Below, one piece after another: positions 46,099 through 56,616 of a DNA stretch of 64,000 nt. This DNA is from Herbaspirillum aquaticum (GTDB taxonomy: Bacteria; Pseudomonadota; Gammaproteobacteria; Burkholderiales; Burkholderiaceae_D). The stretch covers positions 62,001 to 126,000 of the forward strand of contig NZ_NJGV01000019.1 of NCBI RefSeq assembly GCF_002213425.1. The letters are read 5' to 3'. The position numbers were made by a program, and so were the translations under genes. Under the pieces are notes generated by a model that was given only the letters and a program-made list of their open reading frames with translations, was not told the DNA's origin and did no database searches. The number at the start of each line of letters is the position of its first letter. Position 1 is the first letter of the stretch.

Positions 46099-48288
46099 TC
46101 ACAACGCCTGGATCGACCCGGGGACGATGGTGGCGCCAAACTCGCGCATCATGCTGACCACGAAGGGGTCGCTCTTCATCTTCTGCTCGGCCTTGCGCTG
46201 GCGCTCGGCGCGCTGGGCCTCGGCCACTGCATTGGCGGTATCGGAGACGGCACCGATCTCGGTCTCGACGCGGATTTCCTTGCCAAAACGTTCGGCCAAG
46301 GCCGCGACCAGTTTTTCGATGCTGCCGGAGGACAGCAGGGTTTCCAGCGGAATACGCAGGTGGAAGCAGACGTTGCCGCCATTGAGTGCTTCACAGCGCA
46401 CCAGTTCACTTTGGAAGGCCATCTGGTGAGCCACACCGCGCAGGCTGGTGAGGCTGGCGGCCAGCGTCGGCCAGTGGCCATCCCAACCCAGTTCGGCGGC
46501 GATGCGCGCGGTTTCCTGCTGCTGCGCGGGGGTGGCGGCCGGGCGCTGCGGCGCGGGCGGTTCTGCCGGGAACGAGGCAGCCGGGGCCGCGGCGGGAGCC
46601 GCCTCCATGCCTTGCTCCGCAAGCCCGGGCATGGGAGCGGACGGCGGCATGGCGGAGGCACCGGTGTCCTCTTCCCAGGGCGGGATGGAATCGAAGGGCG
46701 GCGGCTCGGGCATGTCCGGCGGCATCGCGGCGGCGACGCGGCCAGCCTTGGGCGCCGGGGCTGCTGCCGCAACGGGCGCTACGGCTGGCGCGCTGGCCAG
46801 CGGTGCTGGCGCGGCTGCGGGTGTCGGGGCAGGAGCAGCCGCTGCGGGCCGGGCCGCGCCCTTGCCACCCTTGCCCCCGCGCAAGGCCATCAGCGCGGCT
46901 TCGCGGGCCGAGGTCGGGGCTGCGGGTGCTGCAGGTGCGGCGGCCACTGCGGATTCGGCAGCAGGCGGCGGTACTGGCGTTGCGGGTGCTGCCGCTGCCA
47001 TCGGGCTTGCGGCTGGCTTGGCCGGTGCGACCGCCGCTGGAGCGGCTGCAGCGGCCGGTTGCACACGGCTCACCGGTGCACTGGTCACGGCGGCTTGCGG
47101 TGCCAGCAGGGGCGCCGCCTGGCGCGGCGAAGCCGGACGAGCGCCAACCGGTGCGGGTGCCGCAGGTACCGGGCCGCTGGCACTGGCACTGACCGGGCGG
47201 AAGGCCAGCATGCGCAAGAGCGTCATGCTGAAACCCGCATATTCATCGGGAGCCAGGCCCAGTTCATTGCGGCCGTGGACGGCGATCTGGTAGAACAACT
47301 GCACATGTTCCGCACTGAACTGGCCGGCCAGGCGCAGGATATCTTCGCGGTTGGGCAGGTCATCGGCCAGCGCCGTCGGCACTGCCTGGGCCAGGGCGAT
47401 CTGGTGCAACAGCGTGCCCAGGTCCTGCAAGGCGGCGTTGTACGACAGGCTGCGGGTGGCCATGTCGTCGGCCACGCCCAGCAGGGCGGCGCCATCCTGC
47501 ACCGCCAGCGCATCGAGGATGCGGATCAGGTAGGACTGGTCCAGCGCCCCCAGCATGCCCTGCACGGCCTCCAGGGTGACCTTGCCGGCGGCATAGGCGA
47601 TGGCCTGGTCGGTCAGCGAGAGCGCGTCGCGCATGGAACCGGATGCGCCCTGCGCCAGCAGGCGCAGCGCGGGCGGATCGAATTCGATGCCTTCCTGGTT
47701 CAGGATGTTGTCGAGGTGGCCGATGATGTGTCCGGGCGGCATCTGCTTGAGGTTGAACTGCAGGCAGCGCGAGAGCACGGTCACGGGAATCTTTTGCGGA
47801 TCGGTGGTCGCCAGGATGAACTTGATGTGCTCCGGCGGCTCTTCCAGCGTCTTCAGCATGGCGTTGAAGGCGTGGTTGGTGAGCATGTGCACTTCGTCGA
47901 TCATGTAGACCTTGAAGCGCGCGTTCGACGGCGCATAAATGGCCTGCTCCAGCAATTGCGCCATCTCGTCCACGCCACGGTTGGAGGCCGCATCCATCTC
48001 GATGTAGTCGACGAAGCGGCCGGCATCAATGGCCACGCAGGCTTCGCATACGCCGCAGGGCGCGGCGGTGATGCCGCCGTTGCCATCCGGGCCGACGCAA
48101 TTGAGCGACTTGGCGAGGATGCGCGAGAGCGTGGTCTTGCCCACGCCGCGCGTTCCGGTGAAGAGATAAGCGTGATGCAGCCGCTGCTGTTCGAGCGCGT
48201 GCGTCAGCGCGCGCACGACGTGTTCCTGGCCGACCAGGGTGTCGAAGCTGCGGGGACGGTATTTACGGGCGAGAACTTGATAGGACAT
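46099..48288 (-). CDS. dnaX: DNA polymerase III subunit tau (and possibly gamma)
   Basis: 729 aa clamp-loader ATPase. Residues about 1-370 hold Walker [13 protein letters not shown], a zinc module with four Cys (LNCVG and CGVCEAC) and [15 protein letters not shown]. Walker B and sensor regions read [10 protein letters not shown] and [19 protein letters not shown]. Residues about 375-590 are a long Ala/Pro-rich linker, and the C-terminal ~130 residues bind the polymerase alpha subunit (tau domain). I did not identify a frameshift site for a gamma form. It heads the dnaX-ybaB-YciI-recR operon. Confidence 0.93.
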   Translation of the reverse strand: MSYQVLARKYRPRSFDTLVGQEHVVRALTHALEQQRLHHAYLFTGTRGVGKTTLSRILAKSLNCVGPDGNGGITAAPCGVCEACVAIDAGRFVDYIEMDAASNRGVDEMAQLLEQAIYAPSNARFKVYMIDEVHMLTNHAFNAMLKTLEEPPEHIKFILATTDPQKIPVTVLSRCLQFNLKQMPPGHIIGHLDNILNQEGIEFDPPALRLLAQGASGSMRDALSLTDQAIAYAAGKVTLEAVQGMLGALDQSYLIRILDALAVQDGAALLGVADDMATRSLSYNAALQDLGTLLHQIALAQAVPTALADDLPNREDILRLAGQFSAEHVQLFYQIAVHGRNELGLAPDEYAGFSMTLLRMLAFRPVSASASGPVPAAPAPVGARPASPRQAAPLLAPQAAVTSAPVSRVQPAAAAAPAAVAPAKPAASPMAAAAPATPVPPPAAESAVAAAPAAPAAPTSAREAALMALRGGKGGKGAARPAAAAPAPTPAAAPAPLASAPAVAPVAAAAPAPKAGRVAAAMPPDMPEPPPFDSIPPWEEDTGASAMPPSAPMPGLAEQGMEAAPAAAPAASFPAEPPAPQRPAATPAQQQETARIAAELGWDGHWPTLAASLTSLRGVAHQMAFQSELVRCEALNGGNVCFHLRIPLETLLSSGSIEKLVAALAERFGKEIRVETEIGAVSDTANAVAEAQRAERQRKAEQKMKSDPFVVSMMREFGATIVPGSIQAL

Positions 48289-48385
48289 GGAGTGGCTGCT
48301 GTGGGCTTTTTGGCTCAGGGGGGCATTTTAAGCTATTTCGCCGCCGCCAACGCCTTTGCCTGCATGCCGCTGTCCTGCGCCGCGT

Positions 48386-49363
48386 TCAGGCCGTGGTGCT
48401 GCGCGCCTTCTTGCGCGCATACATGGCCTCGTCGGCACTGCGCATGAGCGCCGCCAGATCAGGATGGCTGCCCGCATCATACTGGGCCACGCCCACGCAA
48501 TAGTCGAGCTGGTACTGGCGGCCAGCGCTCTGGTTGAAGGCTTGCACGGCCTCCTGCAGATGCGCCAGCACCACGGGAACATCCGGCTCGGCGGTATTGG
48601 TCAGGAATACCGCGAATTCATCGCCGCCCAGGCGGCCGACGACATCGGACTCGCGCAAATTGGTCAGCAGCAGCCCCGCGAAATCGGCAAGCGCCAGGTC
48701 ACCGGCGGCATGCCCGAAGTCGTCATTGATGCGCTTGAAATGATTGAGGTCGAATCCCAGCATGCAGGCCGGCCGGCCGGTACGCTTGCTGGTGGCCATG
48801 GCATGCCGCGCCAGGGACTCGAAGCCGCGCCGGTTGGAAATCCCGGTCAGGTCATCGATGGTGGCCAGCTTCACCGCCGCCAGCTCCTGTTCGACCATGG
48901 CCGCCAGGTCCTTGAGCAAGGCCTGCTCGTCGGCATCAAAACCGCGCGGGACGATATCGACCAGGCACAGGGTGCCCAGGGTGAACCCGCTTTCGCTCTT
49001 GATGGGGCACCCGGCATAGAAGCGGATGTAAGGGTCGCCGGTGACCTGCGGATTGCCGGAGAAGCGCGGATCCAGCCGGGCATCGGGCACGATGGTCAGG
49101 CCTTCATGCAAAATGGCATGCGAGCAGAAGGAAATATCGCGCGTCGTTTCCGTGGCGTCGCCCAGGCCCACGCAGGACTTGAACCACTGGCGATGTACGT
49201 CGATCATCGTCACCACCGCCATGGGAACGTCAAACAGGCGTCGCGCCAGGCGTGTCAGGCGGTCGAATCGCTCTTCGCGGGGGGTATCGAGGATGCGCAG
49301 CGAATGCAGGGCGTCGATACGGGCGGCTTCATTGGCGGGTAGCTCGGCGATTCTCATGATCAT
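48386..49363 (-). CDS. GAF-GGDEF diguanylate cyclase
   Basis: 325 aa. A GAF domain at about 20-160 (the FSCHAILHEGLTIVPDA-like segment ISFCSHAILHEG and PIKSESGFTLGTLCLVD) precedes a GGDEF domain at about 165-325. The latter has DDLTGISNRRGFE, FDLNHFKRINDDFGH and an intact RLGGDEFAVFLTN. It should make c-di-GMP in response to a small ligand or redox signal. It is soluble and not part of an evident operon; dnaX starts 97 bp downstream. Confidence 0.88.
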   Translation of the reverse strand: MIMRIAELPANEAARIDALHSLRILDTPREERFDRLTRLARRLFDVPMAVVTMIDVHRQWFKSCVGLGDATETTRDISFCSHAILHEGLTIVPDARLDPRFSGNPQVTGDPYIRFYAGCPIKSESGFTLGTLCLVDIVPRGFDADEQALLKDLAAMVEQELAAVKLATIDDLTGISNRRGFESLARHAMATSKRTGRPACMLGFDLNHFKRINDDFGHAAGDLALADFAGLLLTNLRESDVVGRLGGDEFAVFLTNTAEPDVPVVLAHLQEAVQAFNQSAGRQYQLDYCVGVAQYDAGSHPDLAALMRSADEAMYARKKARSTTA

Positions 49364-49551
49364 CAGCGCAGAATGGACGTTGTTGCCGACGTTAACGACA
49401 GGCTGCAGATGACTTTAACCCCAAAGTTTTGGAGAAACAAGAATTAGTTGTTCGCAATTTCGCATTGGAATGTGAAGCGCAATCCAAGCCTTTCCCGGTC
49501 TTTCCGGCCTTGCAAAAGGCAGGCTCCCCTGCTCCCTGGCCTGCCTTCAAC

Positions 49552-49959
49552 TCACTTGCCTGCCGCCGGCTTGTCTGCCATCTTGTCCTCCGACTTGGCG
49601 GGCTTGGGCTCAGCTTCCTTGGCCTTGTTCTCAGCGCGCGGGGCTTTGGCTGCCTTGCCTTCCTTGGCCGCCGGCGCTGCCGCGCCCGCCTTGGCCTGGC
49701 CGTTGACGGTCAGGCCGTTGCCGGAAAGCTTCACGGCAGCCTTGTCCTTGATGCCCTTGACGCGCTTTTCCAGATCGTCCCAGTCCTTGAAGGCGCCGCC
49801 CTTCTGGCGCTCTTCCAGGATGCGTTTGGACATCGCGGGTCCGATGCCGCGCACCCCATCCAGCGCGGCCTGGTCGGCCTTGTTGACATCCACCTCGGCC
49901 CAGGCCAGGGCGGTAGCGGCGAAGAAGCTGAGGATGAACAGCAGGGTTTTCTTCAACAT
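49552..49959 (-). CDS. ComEA-like helix-hairpin-helix protein with Lys/Ala-rich tail
   Basis: 135 aa. There is a signal peptide (MLKKTLLFILSFFAATALAW, cut near AWA). One ComEA-type HhH domain lies at about 22-80 with VDVNKADQAALDGVRGIGPA; then a low-complexity Lys/Ala/Pro tail fills about residues 85-135. Known ComEA proteins bind DNA in the periplasm during natural transformation; this short form is common in betaproteobacteria. The basic tail may increase DNA binding. The ATG has AGGAAG upstream. Confidence 0.85.
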   Translation of the reverse strand: MLKKTLLFILSFFAATALAWAEVDVNKADQAALDGVRGIGPAMSKRILEERQKGGAFKDWDDLEKRVKGIKDKAAVKLSGNGLTVNGQAKAGAAAPAAKEGKAAKAPRAENKAKEAEPKPAKSEDKMADKPAAGK

Positions 49960-50002
49960 GATGCTTCCTTTCGACTTTCAACGTGCGGTTGGAGGAAAAA
50001 CA

Positions 50003-50034
50003 AAGGGCAGTCCACCCGAAAGTGGACTGCCCTT
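50003..50034 (-). terminator. Rho-independent terminator of the lapAB-ugd-rfaE1 operon
   Basis: AAGGGCAGTCCAC and GTGGACTGCCCTT form a perfect 13-bp stem around a 6-nt loop, followed on the minus strand by TTGTTTTTCC, 58 bp after the rfaE1 stop. Confidence 0.88.
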
Positions 50035-50092
50035 GCTCAACGACGGCCGAACCAGACTGTTGACCGAAATCCTGCTAGAAATGGCCGTCAAA

Positions 50093-51046
50093 TCAGGCTG
50101 CCAGCAACTCCTCCCGGGTGACGGTGGCGGTGCCCAGCTTGCCGACCACGATGCCACCGGCACGATTGGCCATGGTCACCGCATCGACCAGCGACGCACC
50201 TGCACCCAGCATCACGGCCAGCGTGCCGATGACGGTGTCCCCGGCGCCGGAGACGTCAAAGACTTCACGCGCCATGGTGGGGAAGTGCGTGACCTCGCCG
50301 TCGCGGTAGAGGCTCATGCCCTCTTCCGAGCGGGTCAGCAGCAGGGCTTCCAGGTTGAGCTCGGCACGCAGCTTCTGGGCGCGGGCGGTGAGGTCTTCCT
50401 CGTTCTTCCACTGGCCGACGATGCGCACCAGTTCGGACTTGTTGGGCGTGAGCACGGAAGCCCCTGCATAGCGGGCGAAATCATCGCCCTTGGGATCGAC
50501 CAGGATGCGCTTGCCGAGCTTCCTGGCCGTGGCGATCATCTCGGCCACATTGACCAGGCCGCCCTTGGCGTAATCGGAAAAGATGATCACATCGTAATCG
50601 GCCACCAGTGAATTGAATTGCGTGAGCTTGTCGCGCAGGACCGTATCCGTCGGGGCTTCCTCGAAATCGATGCGCACCAGCTGCTGCTGGCGCCCGATCA
50701 CGCGCAGCTTGACGATGGTAGAGATGCTGGGATCACGGTTGAGATGGCTGCGGATGCCCATCTCGCCCAGCATGCTGTCCATCACGCGCGCCGGTTCATC
50801 GTCGCCGGTCACGCCCAGCAGCGCCGTCTGCGCACCCAGGCTGGCGGTGTTGCGCGCCACGTTGGCGGCGCCGCCCAGGCGCTCTTCCTTGCGCTCCACA
50901 CGCACCACCGGCACCGGGGCTTCCGGCGAGATGCGATTGACTTCGCCAAACCAGTAGCGGTCCAGCATGACGTCGCCGACGATGAGGATGCGCGCCGCAT
51001 CCCAGGCTGCCACGATGTTCTTGTCCACGATCTTGTCCGTCTTCAT
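50093..51046 (-). CDS. rfaE1: D-glycero-beta-D-manno-heptose-7-phosphate kinase (HldE kinase domain, stand-alone)
   Basis: 317 aa PfkB/ribokinase fold. Signs are ILIVGDVMLDRYWFGEVNRI, RLGGAANVARNTASLG (sugar-binding Gly-Gly) and the C-terminal DVSGAGDTVIGTLA with the catalytic Asp. It makes heptose 1,7-bisphosphate for LPS core ADP-heptose. In enterobacteria it is fused to the adenylyltransferase (HldE); here it stands alone, so a separate rfaE2 must exist elsewhere. It is the last gene of the lapA-lapB-ugd-rfaE1 operon. Confidence 0.92.
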   Translation of the reverse strand: MKTDKIVDKNIVAAWDAARILIVGDVMLDRYWFGEVNRISPEAPVPVVRVERKEERLGGAANVARNTASLGAQTALLGVTGDDEPARVMDSMLGEMGIRSHLNRDPSISTIVKLRVIGRQQQLVRIDFEEAPTDTVLRDKLTQFNSLVADYDVIIFSDYAKGGLVNVAEMIATARKLGKRILVDPKGDDFARYAGASVLTPNKSELVRIVGQWKNEEDLTARAQKLRAELNLEALLLTRSEEGMSLYRDGEVTHFPTMAREVFDVSGAGDTVIGTLAVMLGAGASLVDAVTMANRAGGIVVGKLGTATVTREELLAA

Positions 51047-51064
51047 GTTCAGGGACGCGGCAGC

Positions 51065-52444
51065 TTACTGCGCGCGGGCTTGCAGGGAACGGCCGATGCC
51101 GTAGTACTCGATGCCGCTGTCGGCCATGAGCTGCGGATCGAACAGGTTGCGGCCATCGAAGATGACCGGATGATTCAGGGCCGCCTTGACGCGTTCGAAA
51201 TCGGGGCTGCGGAAGGCCTTCCATTCAGTCACGATGGCCAGCGCATCGGCACCCTGCAGGGCATCCATGGGGGAGGCGGCAAAGCGGATCTGCTGCAAGC
51301 GGGCGGTGTCGTCGGCAAAGTCCAGTTCCAGCACGCGTGCGGCTTCCTTCATGGCAACCGGATCATAGACCGCCACGCTGGCGCCACGGCGTACCAGTTC
51401 ACCAATGAGTACGCGCGAGGAGGCTTCGCGCATGTCGTCGGTATTGGGCTTGAAGGCCAGGCCCCAGATGGCGAAATGCTTGCCGGAGAGGTCTTCACCG
51501 AAGCGGGCGACGAGCTTCTTGCCAAGAACATGCTTCTGGAGGTCGTTGACCTGCTCCACCGCGCGCAGGATCAGCAGCGATTGGTCATATTCACGCGCAG
51601 TACGCTCCAGGGCCTGCACATCCTTGGGGAAGCAGGAGCCGCCGTAGCCGCAGCCGGCGTACAGGAAGCTGTGGCCGATGCGCGGATCAGAGCCGATGCC
51701 GTGCCGCACGGATTCGATATCGGCGCCGACGCGATCGGCCAGGTTCGCCAGTTCGTTCATGAAGGAAATGCGCGTAGCCAGCATGGCATTGGCCGCGTAC
51801 TTGGTGAACTCGGCCGAGCGCACGTCCATCCAGTAGGTGCGTTCGTGATTGCGGTTGAAGGGCGCGTAAAGCTTCTTCATGAGGGTCTGTGCGCGCAGGC
51901 CATCGGCGCTCTGGTCATGGCCGATGACGATGCGGTCCGGGCGCATGAAGTCTTCGACGGCCGCACCTTCCTTCAGGAATTCCGGATTGGAGACGACCGA
52001 GAAACTGAGCTCGGTCTTGCCTCGCAGGCCCAGCTCTTCCCTGATCGCTGCAGTGACGCGATCGGCGGTCCCGACCGGCACGGTGGACTTGTCGACCACC
52101 ACCTTGAAGCCTTCCATGTAGCGGCCGATGTTGCGCGCCGCCGCCAGCACGTATTGCAGGTCTGCCGAGCCATCTTCATCGGGCGGCGTGCCCACGGCGA
52201 TGAACTGGATATCACCATGGGCCACGCTGGCGGCCACATCGGTGGAGAACTGCAGGCGGCCGGCGGCACGGTTGCGGGCCACCACTTCTTCCAGGCCCGG
52301 TTCGTGGATGGGGATGCCGCCGTTGTTGAGGATGTCGACCTTGCGCTGGTCGACATCGAGACAGAACACGTCGTTACCCAGTTCGGCCAGGCAGGCGCCG
52401 GTCACCAGGCCTACGTAGCCTGTGCCGATGATGGTGATTTTCAT
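51065..52444 (-). CDS. ugd: UDP-glucose 6-dehydrogenase
   Basis: 459 aa. An N-terminal NAD-binding [17 protein letters not shown] is followed by [13 protein letters not shown], a [13 protein letters not shown] segment, the catalytic Cys region [18 protein letters not shown] and the C-terminal [12 protein letters not shown]. It oxidises UDP-glucose to UDP-glucuronate for exopolysaccharide or LPS modification. It lies 18 bp upstream of rfaE1 and 36 bp downstream of lapB. Confidence 0.94.
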   Translation of the reverse strand: MKITIIGTGYVGLVTGACLAELGNDVFCLDVDQRKVDILNNGGIPIHEPGLEEVVARNRAAGRLQFSTDVAASVAHGDIQFIAVGTPPDEDGSADLQYVLAAARNIGRYMEGFKVVVDKSTVPVGTADRVTAAIREELGLRGKTELSFSVVSNPEFLKEGAAVEDFMRPDRIVIGHDQSADGLRAQTLMKKLYAPFNRNHERTYWMDVRSAEFTKYAANAMLATRISFMNELANLADRVGADIESVRHGIGSDPRIGHSFLYAGCGYGGSCFPKDVQALERTAREYDQSLLILRAVEQVNDLQKHVLGKKLVARFGEDLSGKHFAIWGLAFKPNTDDMREASSRVLIGELVRRGASVAVYDPVAMKEAARVLELDFADDTARLQQIRFAASPMDALQGADALAIVTEWKAFRSPDFERVKAALNHPVIFDGRNLFDPQLMADSGIEYYGIGRSLQARAQ

Positions 52445-52480
52445 GGTAGATCCAGAGTTCGAGTACGGCCCGTGCGGGCC

Positions 52481-53656
52481 TCAATTCATGACATTCAATT
52501 CTTCGGTACGACGCGGCGGGTAGGTCTCCCACTGGCTGCAGCCCGGGCATTGCCAGTAGAACTGGCGGGCCTTGAAGCCGCAATGGCTGCATTGGTAGCG
52601 CGCCAGCTTCTGGGTGTAGCCATGCACCAGGGTCTTGACCACCGCCAGTTCGGGACGCACCGTTTGTGGCGCACTCATCATGCGCGCTTCCAGGAACTTG
52701 TCCAGTCCGAGCAGCGTCGGCGTGCGGCGCAGTTCATCGCTCACCAGCACGTTGGCCGCATCGATTCCGTCGGACTCCAGCACCGCCTTGAAGACCACTT
52801 CCAGCAGGTCGATCGAGGGCGCTTCGGCCAGGTAGGCGCGCAGCAGGTTGATCCCCTCCTGCGGTCGGCCTGCGGTGATGTAGCCATCCATGAGGCGCTG
52901 CGCCACCAGGGCGGTGTGCGGCACGCTCTGGTGCTCCACGCGGCGCCAGGTCTCCAGCGCGCCTTCGATGTCGCCGCGTGCGCGCAAGGCATCGCCCATG
53001 AGCATGGTGGCGCGCACGCTCTTGCGGTCGGCGGCCAGGGCCTTGTCCAGCAGGGCCATGGCGGCATCGGTGTTGGTGCGGACCAGTTCATCGGCGGCCA
53101 GCTCGCAGTAGAACTGGGCGATCTCGCGCTGACGGCCACCGGCACCGGTGGCTTGCAGGATTTCGGCGGCCGAGATGGCGCGTTCCCACTCCTTCTCGCG
53201 CTGGTAGATTTCCAGCAGGGCGCGGCCGGCCTGGGCGCTGTAGGGGGTGTCGATGAGCTTGTTGAAGGTCTCTTCGGCGCGGTCCAGCAGACCTGCCTTC
53301 AGGTAATCCTGGCCCAGTTCGTAAAGCGCATGGCCCTGGTGCTCGGCCGGCAGGTCGGGACGCGCCAGCAGGTTCTGGTGCACGCGAATGGCACGCTCGG
53401 TCTCGCCGCGGCGGCGGAACAGGTTGCCCAGGGCGAAGTGCAGCTCCACCGTCTCGGGGTCCAGCTTGACGATTTCGATGAAGGCATCGATGGCCTTGTC
53501 AGGCTGCTCGTTGAGCAGGAAATTGAGCCCCTTGAAGTAGCCGCGCGGCAGGGTGCGCGACTCGGACAGCAACTGGTTGATATCCACGCGCGCGGCAATC
53601 CACCCCAAGCCAAAGAAGACCGGGATGCCGAGCAACCACCAAAATTCAAATTCCAT
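52481..53656 (-). CDS. lapB: LapB (YciM), TPR/rubredoxin-like LPS assembly protein
   Basis: 391 aa. There is an N-terminal membrane anchor (EFWWLLGIPVFFGLGWIAAR), TPR repeats between about residues 35 and 340, and a C-terminal rubredoxin-type metal site (CSHCGF and CPGCSQWETYP). In enterobacteria LapB directs FtsH-mediated turnover of LpxC and so sets LPS synthesis. It lies 16 bp after lapA and shares its operon with ugd and rfaE1, consistent with an envelope role. Confidence 0.93.
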   Translation of the reverse strand: MEFEFWWLLGIPVFFGLGWIAARVDINQLLSESRTLPRGYFKGLNFLLNEQPDKAIDAFIEIVKLDPETVELHFALGNLFRRRGETERAIRVHQNLLARPDLPAEHQGHALYELGQDYLKAGLLDRAEETFNKLIDTPYSAQAGRALLEIYQREKEWERAISAAEILQATGAGGRQREIAQFYCELAADELVRTNTDAAMALLDKALAADRKSVRATMLMGDALRARGDIEGALETWRRVEHQSVPHTALVAQRLMDGYITAGRPQEGINLLRAYLAEAPSIDLLEVVFKAVLESDGIDAANVLVSDELRRTPTLLGLDKFLEARMMSAPQTVRPELAVVKTLVHGYTQKLARYQCSHCGFKARQFYWQCPGCSQWETYPPRRTEELNVMN

Positions 53657-53672
53657 AAACAGTGAGGGGCAA

Positions 53673-53999
53673 TTAGAGGATGTGCTGTGCGGTGATCACG
53701 CTGTCAGGCTGCGGCGGCTGGGCCTGCACCTGGGCGATCTCTTCCTGCTGCTTCTGGACTTGCGACAGCGCCTTCTTGTAGCGCGAGGCTTCGCGGCGGT
53801 GGCGCAGCACCAGCGGCGCCATCGCCAGCACGCCCAGCACGGCGCCGATCACGAAGAAGGCCAGCAGCACCAGCACCAGCGGGTCGGTGCGTTCATAGCC
53901 GAGGAAGAAGTGCATGGTCACTTCCTGGGTATTGCGCAGGGCGAAGAAAAAGAAGAACACGAACAGGATGGCCGCAATCAATCGGGACAGTATTTTCAT
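53673..53999 (-). CDS. lapA: LapA (YciS) family inner-membrane protein
   Basis: 108 aa with two membrane helices (LIAAILFVFFFFFAL and VLVLLAFFVIGAVLGVLAMAP), separated by the LRNTQEV and FFLGYERTDP region typical of LapA. A coiled-coil tail follows (KKALSQVQKQQEEIAQVQAQ). It partners LapB. First gene of the operon. Confidence 0.88.
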   Translation of the reverse strand: MKILSRLIAAILFVFFFFFALRNTQEVTMHFFLGYERTDPLVLVLLAFFVIGAVLGVLAMAPLVLRHRREASRYKKALSQVQKQQEEIAQVQAQPPQPDSVITAQHIL

Positions 54000-54365
54000 G
54001 GCGTAATCCTTTCTGGCGGGTCGTGGTTAGCCCGGAGGCCCGGAGGCCAAGCTGCCCGGCCGGCGATGCACGGCATCCGAAACAGCAAAGGCGATGCGCG
54101 AGGGCGGCGCCGGTCCGCAGCATTATTGCGCTGGCCGGAAAAATCGCGCCGATTTCGCGCGCATTCCCGGTCAATCCAGGGTAAATCGGGATTGTACGTG
54201 AAAAAAAACGGCATCCAAAGATGCCGTTCATTTTGTTGATCTGCCTTTACACCCGTTCACCTCGCAGTGTGCGAGTGTGCAGCTTTCAACCGTTGTTACT
54301 GCTCGCGGGCGCAGAAAACTTCACCTGCGCACCGCAAGAACTGCCTGGTCACAGGCCCAGCCGGG
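54000..54365. other. Intergenic region ihfB / lapA
   Basis: 366 bp without a gene. The ihfB end is followed by a strong terminator (54201-54228); between it and lapA there must be the lapA operon promoter. No operator was recognised. Confidence 0.55.
54201..54228 (-). terminator. Rho-independent terminator of the rpsA-ihfB transcript
   Basis: AACGGCATC pairs with GATGCCGTT around CAAA, and on the minus strand the stem continues into an uninterrupted run of eight Ts, of which the last two belong to the stem. It ends the transcript 138 bp after the ihfB stop. Confidence 0.88.
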
Positions 54366-54671
54366 TCAATCCTCGCGGATTGGCTGGCCGACCATCGCAT
54401 CGACGCGTTCGCGCAATTCCTTGCCCGGCTTGAAGTGCGGGACCCGTTTTTCAGGGACCATCACCTTGTCGCCGGACTTGGGATTGCGGCCGATACGCGG
54501 CGGACGGCGGTTGAGCGCGAAGCTGCCAAAGCCACGGATCTCGATGCGCTGGCCGGTCGCGAGAGCGTCGACCATGGCATCGAGGATGGTTTTGACCGCG
54601 TAATCCGCATCCTTGGCAACAAGTTGCGGATAACGCTCAGCCAGACGGGCGATCAGCTCCGACTTTGTCAT
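54366..54671 (-). CDS. ihfB: Integration host factor subunit beta
   Basis: 101 aa HU/IHF fold. [17 protein letters not shown], then the signature [20 protein letters not shown] and [20 protein letters not shown], with the DNA-intercalating Pro in the arm, are typical of IHF-beta. It bends DNA in promoters and recombination sites. It starts 13 bp after rpsA, as is usual, and ends in a longer tail. Confidence 0.93.
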   Translation of the reverse strand: MTKSELIARLAERYPQLVAKDADYAVKTILDAMVDALATGQRIEIRGFGSFALNRRPPRIGRNPKSGDKVMVPEKRVPHFKPGKELRERVDAMVGQPIRED

Positions 54672-54684
54672 CGTGACCGGAAGA

Positions 54685-56400
54685 TCAGTTCTTGTTGTCG
54701 AGCTTGGCCTTCAGCAGCGCGCCCAGGCTGGTGGTGCCCGAAGCAGCGTTGGAGTCAGCCGACATCTTCTGCATGGCTTCCTGGGTCTCGGCGTTGTCCT
54801 TGGCCTTGATCGACAGCTGGATGCTGCGAGCCTTGCGGTCGATGTTGATGACCAGGGCTTCGACGGAATCGCCAACCTTCAGGTGGGTACCGGCATCTTC
54901 CACGCGGTCGCGGGAGATTTCGGAAGCGCGCAGGTAGCCTTCGACTTCGTCGGTCAGCTGGATCACGGCGCCCTTGGGCTCAACCGACTTGACGGTACCG
55001 GTCACGATCGCACCCTTGTCGTTCAGGGCAGCGAAGTTGTTGAACGGGTCGCCTTCCAGTTGCTTCACGCCCAGGGAGACGCGCTCGCGTTCCACGTCGA
55101 TGGCCAGCACAACGGCTTCCAGCTCGTCGCCCTTCTTGAACTTGCGCACGGCTTCTTCGCCAGCTTCGGTCCAGGACAGGTCGGACAGGTGCACCAGGCC
55201 GTCGATGTTGCCCGGCAGGCCGATGAACACGCCGAAGTCGGTGATCGACTTGATCGAACCCTTGACCTTGTCGCCCTTCTTGTGGCTCATGGCGAAGTCG
55301 TCCCACGGGTTCGGCTTGCACTGCTTCATGCCCAGGGAGATACGACGACGCTCTTCGTCGATTTCCAGAACCATGACTTCGACTTCGTCGCCCAGCTGGA
55401 CAACCTTGTTCGGGGCCACGTTCTTGTTGGTCCAGTCCATTTCGGAGACGTGCACCAGGCCTTCGATGCCTTGTTCGACTTCCACGAATGCACCGTAGTC
55501 GGTCAGGTTGGTGACCTTGCCGAACAGGCGGGTGCCTTGCGGGTAGCGACGCGACAGGCCGGTCCACGGATCGTCGCCCAGTTGCTTCACGCCCAGGGAG
55601 ACGCGGTTCTTCTCTTGATCGTACTTGAGGACCTTGGCGGTGATCTCTTGGCCAACCGACAGCACTTCCGACGGGTGACGCACACGACGCCATGCCAGGT
55701 CGGTGATGTGCAGCAGGCCGTCGATGCCACCCAGGTCAACGAACGCACCGTAGTCGGTGATGTTCTTGACGATACCAGTGACGACGGTGCCTTCCTTCAG
55801 GGTTTCCATCAGCTTGGCGCGCTCTTCGCCCATCGAGGCTTCGATCACGGCACGGCGCGACAGAACGACGTTGTTGCGCTTGCGGTCCAGCTTGATGACC
55901 TTGAATTCCAGGGTCTTGCCTTCGAACGGGGTGGTGTCCTTGACCGGACGGGTGTCGACCAGCGAACCCGGCAGGAAGGCACGGATGCCGTTGGTCAGAA
56001 CGGTCAGGCCGCCCTTGACCTTGCCATTGACGGTACCGGTGACGATCTCGCCGGACTCCATCGCCTTTTCCAGCGAGAGCCACGATGCCAGACGCTTGGC
56101 CTTGTCGCGCGACAGGATGGTGTCGCCGAAACCGTTTTCCAGGGATTCGATCGCAACGGAGATGAAGTCGCCGACGTTGACTTCGACTTCGCCGTTGTCG
56201 TTCTTGAATTCTTCAACAGGGATGAACGCTTCGGACTTCAGGCCGGCGTTGACGATCACGAAGTTGTGATCCAGGCGCACGACTTCTGCCGAGATGACTT
56301 CACCCGAACGCATGTCCTGACGCGACAGCGATTCTTCGAACAGAGCAGCAAATTCGCTGGAGGTATCAACACCTGCAGCGATAACGGTAGTGGTAGACAT
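54685..56400 (-). CDS. rpsA: 30S ribosomal protein S1
   Basis: 571 aa with six S1 motifs. The first two are ribosome-binding; the last four bind mRNA (e.g. [38 protein letters not shown] segments and [17 protein letters not shown]). It anchors mRNA on the 30S subunit. The ATG at 56400 is preceded by a pyrimidine-rich stretch with no Shine-Dalgarno, as is known for rpsA elsewhere, where S1 regulates its own translation. The 216-bp gap to cmk contains an imperfect GGAC/GTCC stem near 56550-56572. Confidence 0.94.
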   Translation of the reverse strand: MSTTTVIAAGVDTSSEFAALFEESLSRQDMRSGEVISAEVVRLDHNFVIVNAGLKSEAFIPVEEFKNDNGEVEVNVGDFISVAIESLENGFGDTILSRDKAKRLASWLSLEKAMESGEIVTGTVNGKVKGGLTVLTNGIRAFLPGSLVDTRPVKDTTPFEGKTLEFKVIKLDRKRNNVVLSRRAVIEASMGEERAKLMETLKEGTVVTGIVKNITDYGAFVDLGGIDGLLHITDLAWRRVRHPSEVLSVGQEITAKVLKYDQEKNRVSLGVKQLGDDPWTGLSRRYPQGTRLFGKVTNLTDYGAFVEVEQGIEGLVHVSEMDWTNKNVAPNKVVQLGDEVEVMVLEIDEERRRISLGMKQCKPNPWDDFAMSHKKGDKVKGSIKSITDFGVFIGLPGNIDGLVHLSDLSWTEAGEEAVRKFKKGDELEAVVLAIDVERERVSLGVKQLEGDPFNNFAALNDKGAIVTGTVKSVEPKGAVIQLTDEVEGYLRASEISRDRVEDAGTHLKVGDSVEALVINIDRKARSIQLSIKAKDNAETQEAMQKMSADSNAASGTTSLGALLKAKLDNKN

Positions 56401-56616
56401 AAAAGAAAGTAAGAAAGATTGGCCGGTATCCGTGTGATGCAATCAGGCTGACTTGCACTGCCGTCTTCGTTGCCGCCGACGACATGGGTACTGGGTTAGG
56501 TTTATCAACACCCGTCAGACTTTGCATCTGCCGGGCACCAATGGCACTACGGGTACAACAAGGACTTGCCCATGATGGGTCCTGAACGTGCCGTTTCAAG
56601 CGGATTGCAACGGATT

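Noticed and set aside
50618..53665. A 1015-codon open frame on the plus strand
   Set aside because: It is opposite rfaE1, ugd and lapB, all clearly coding on the minus strand.
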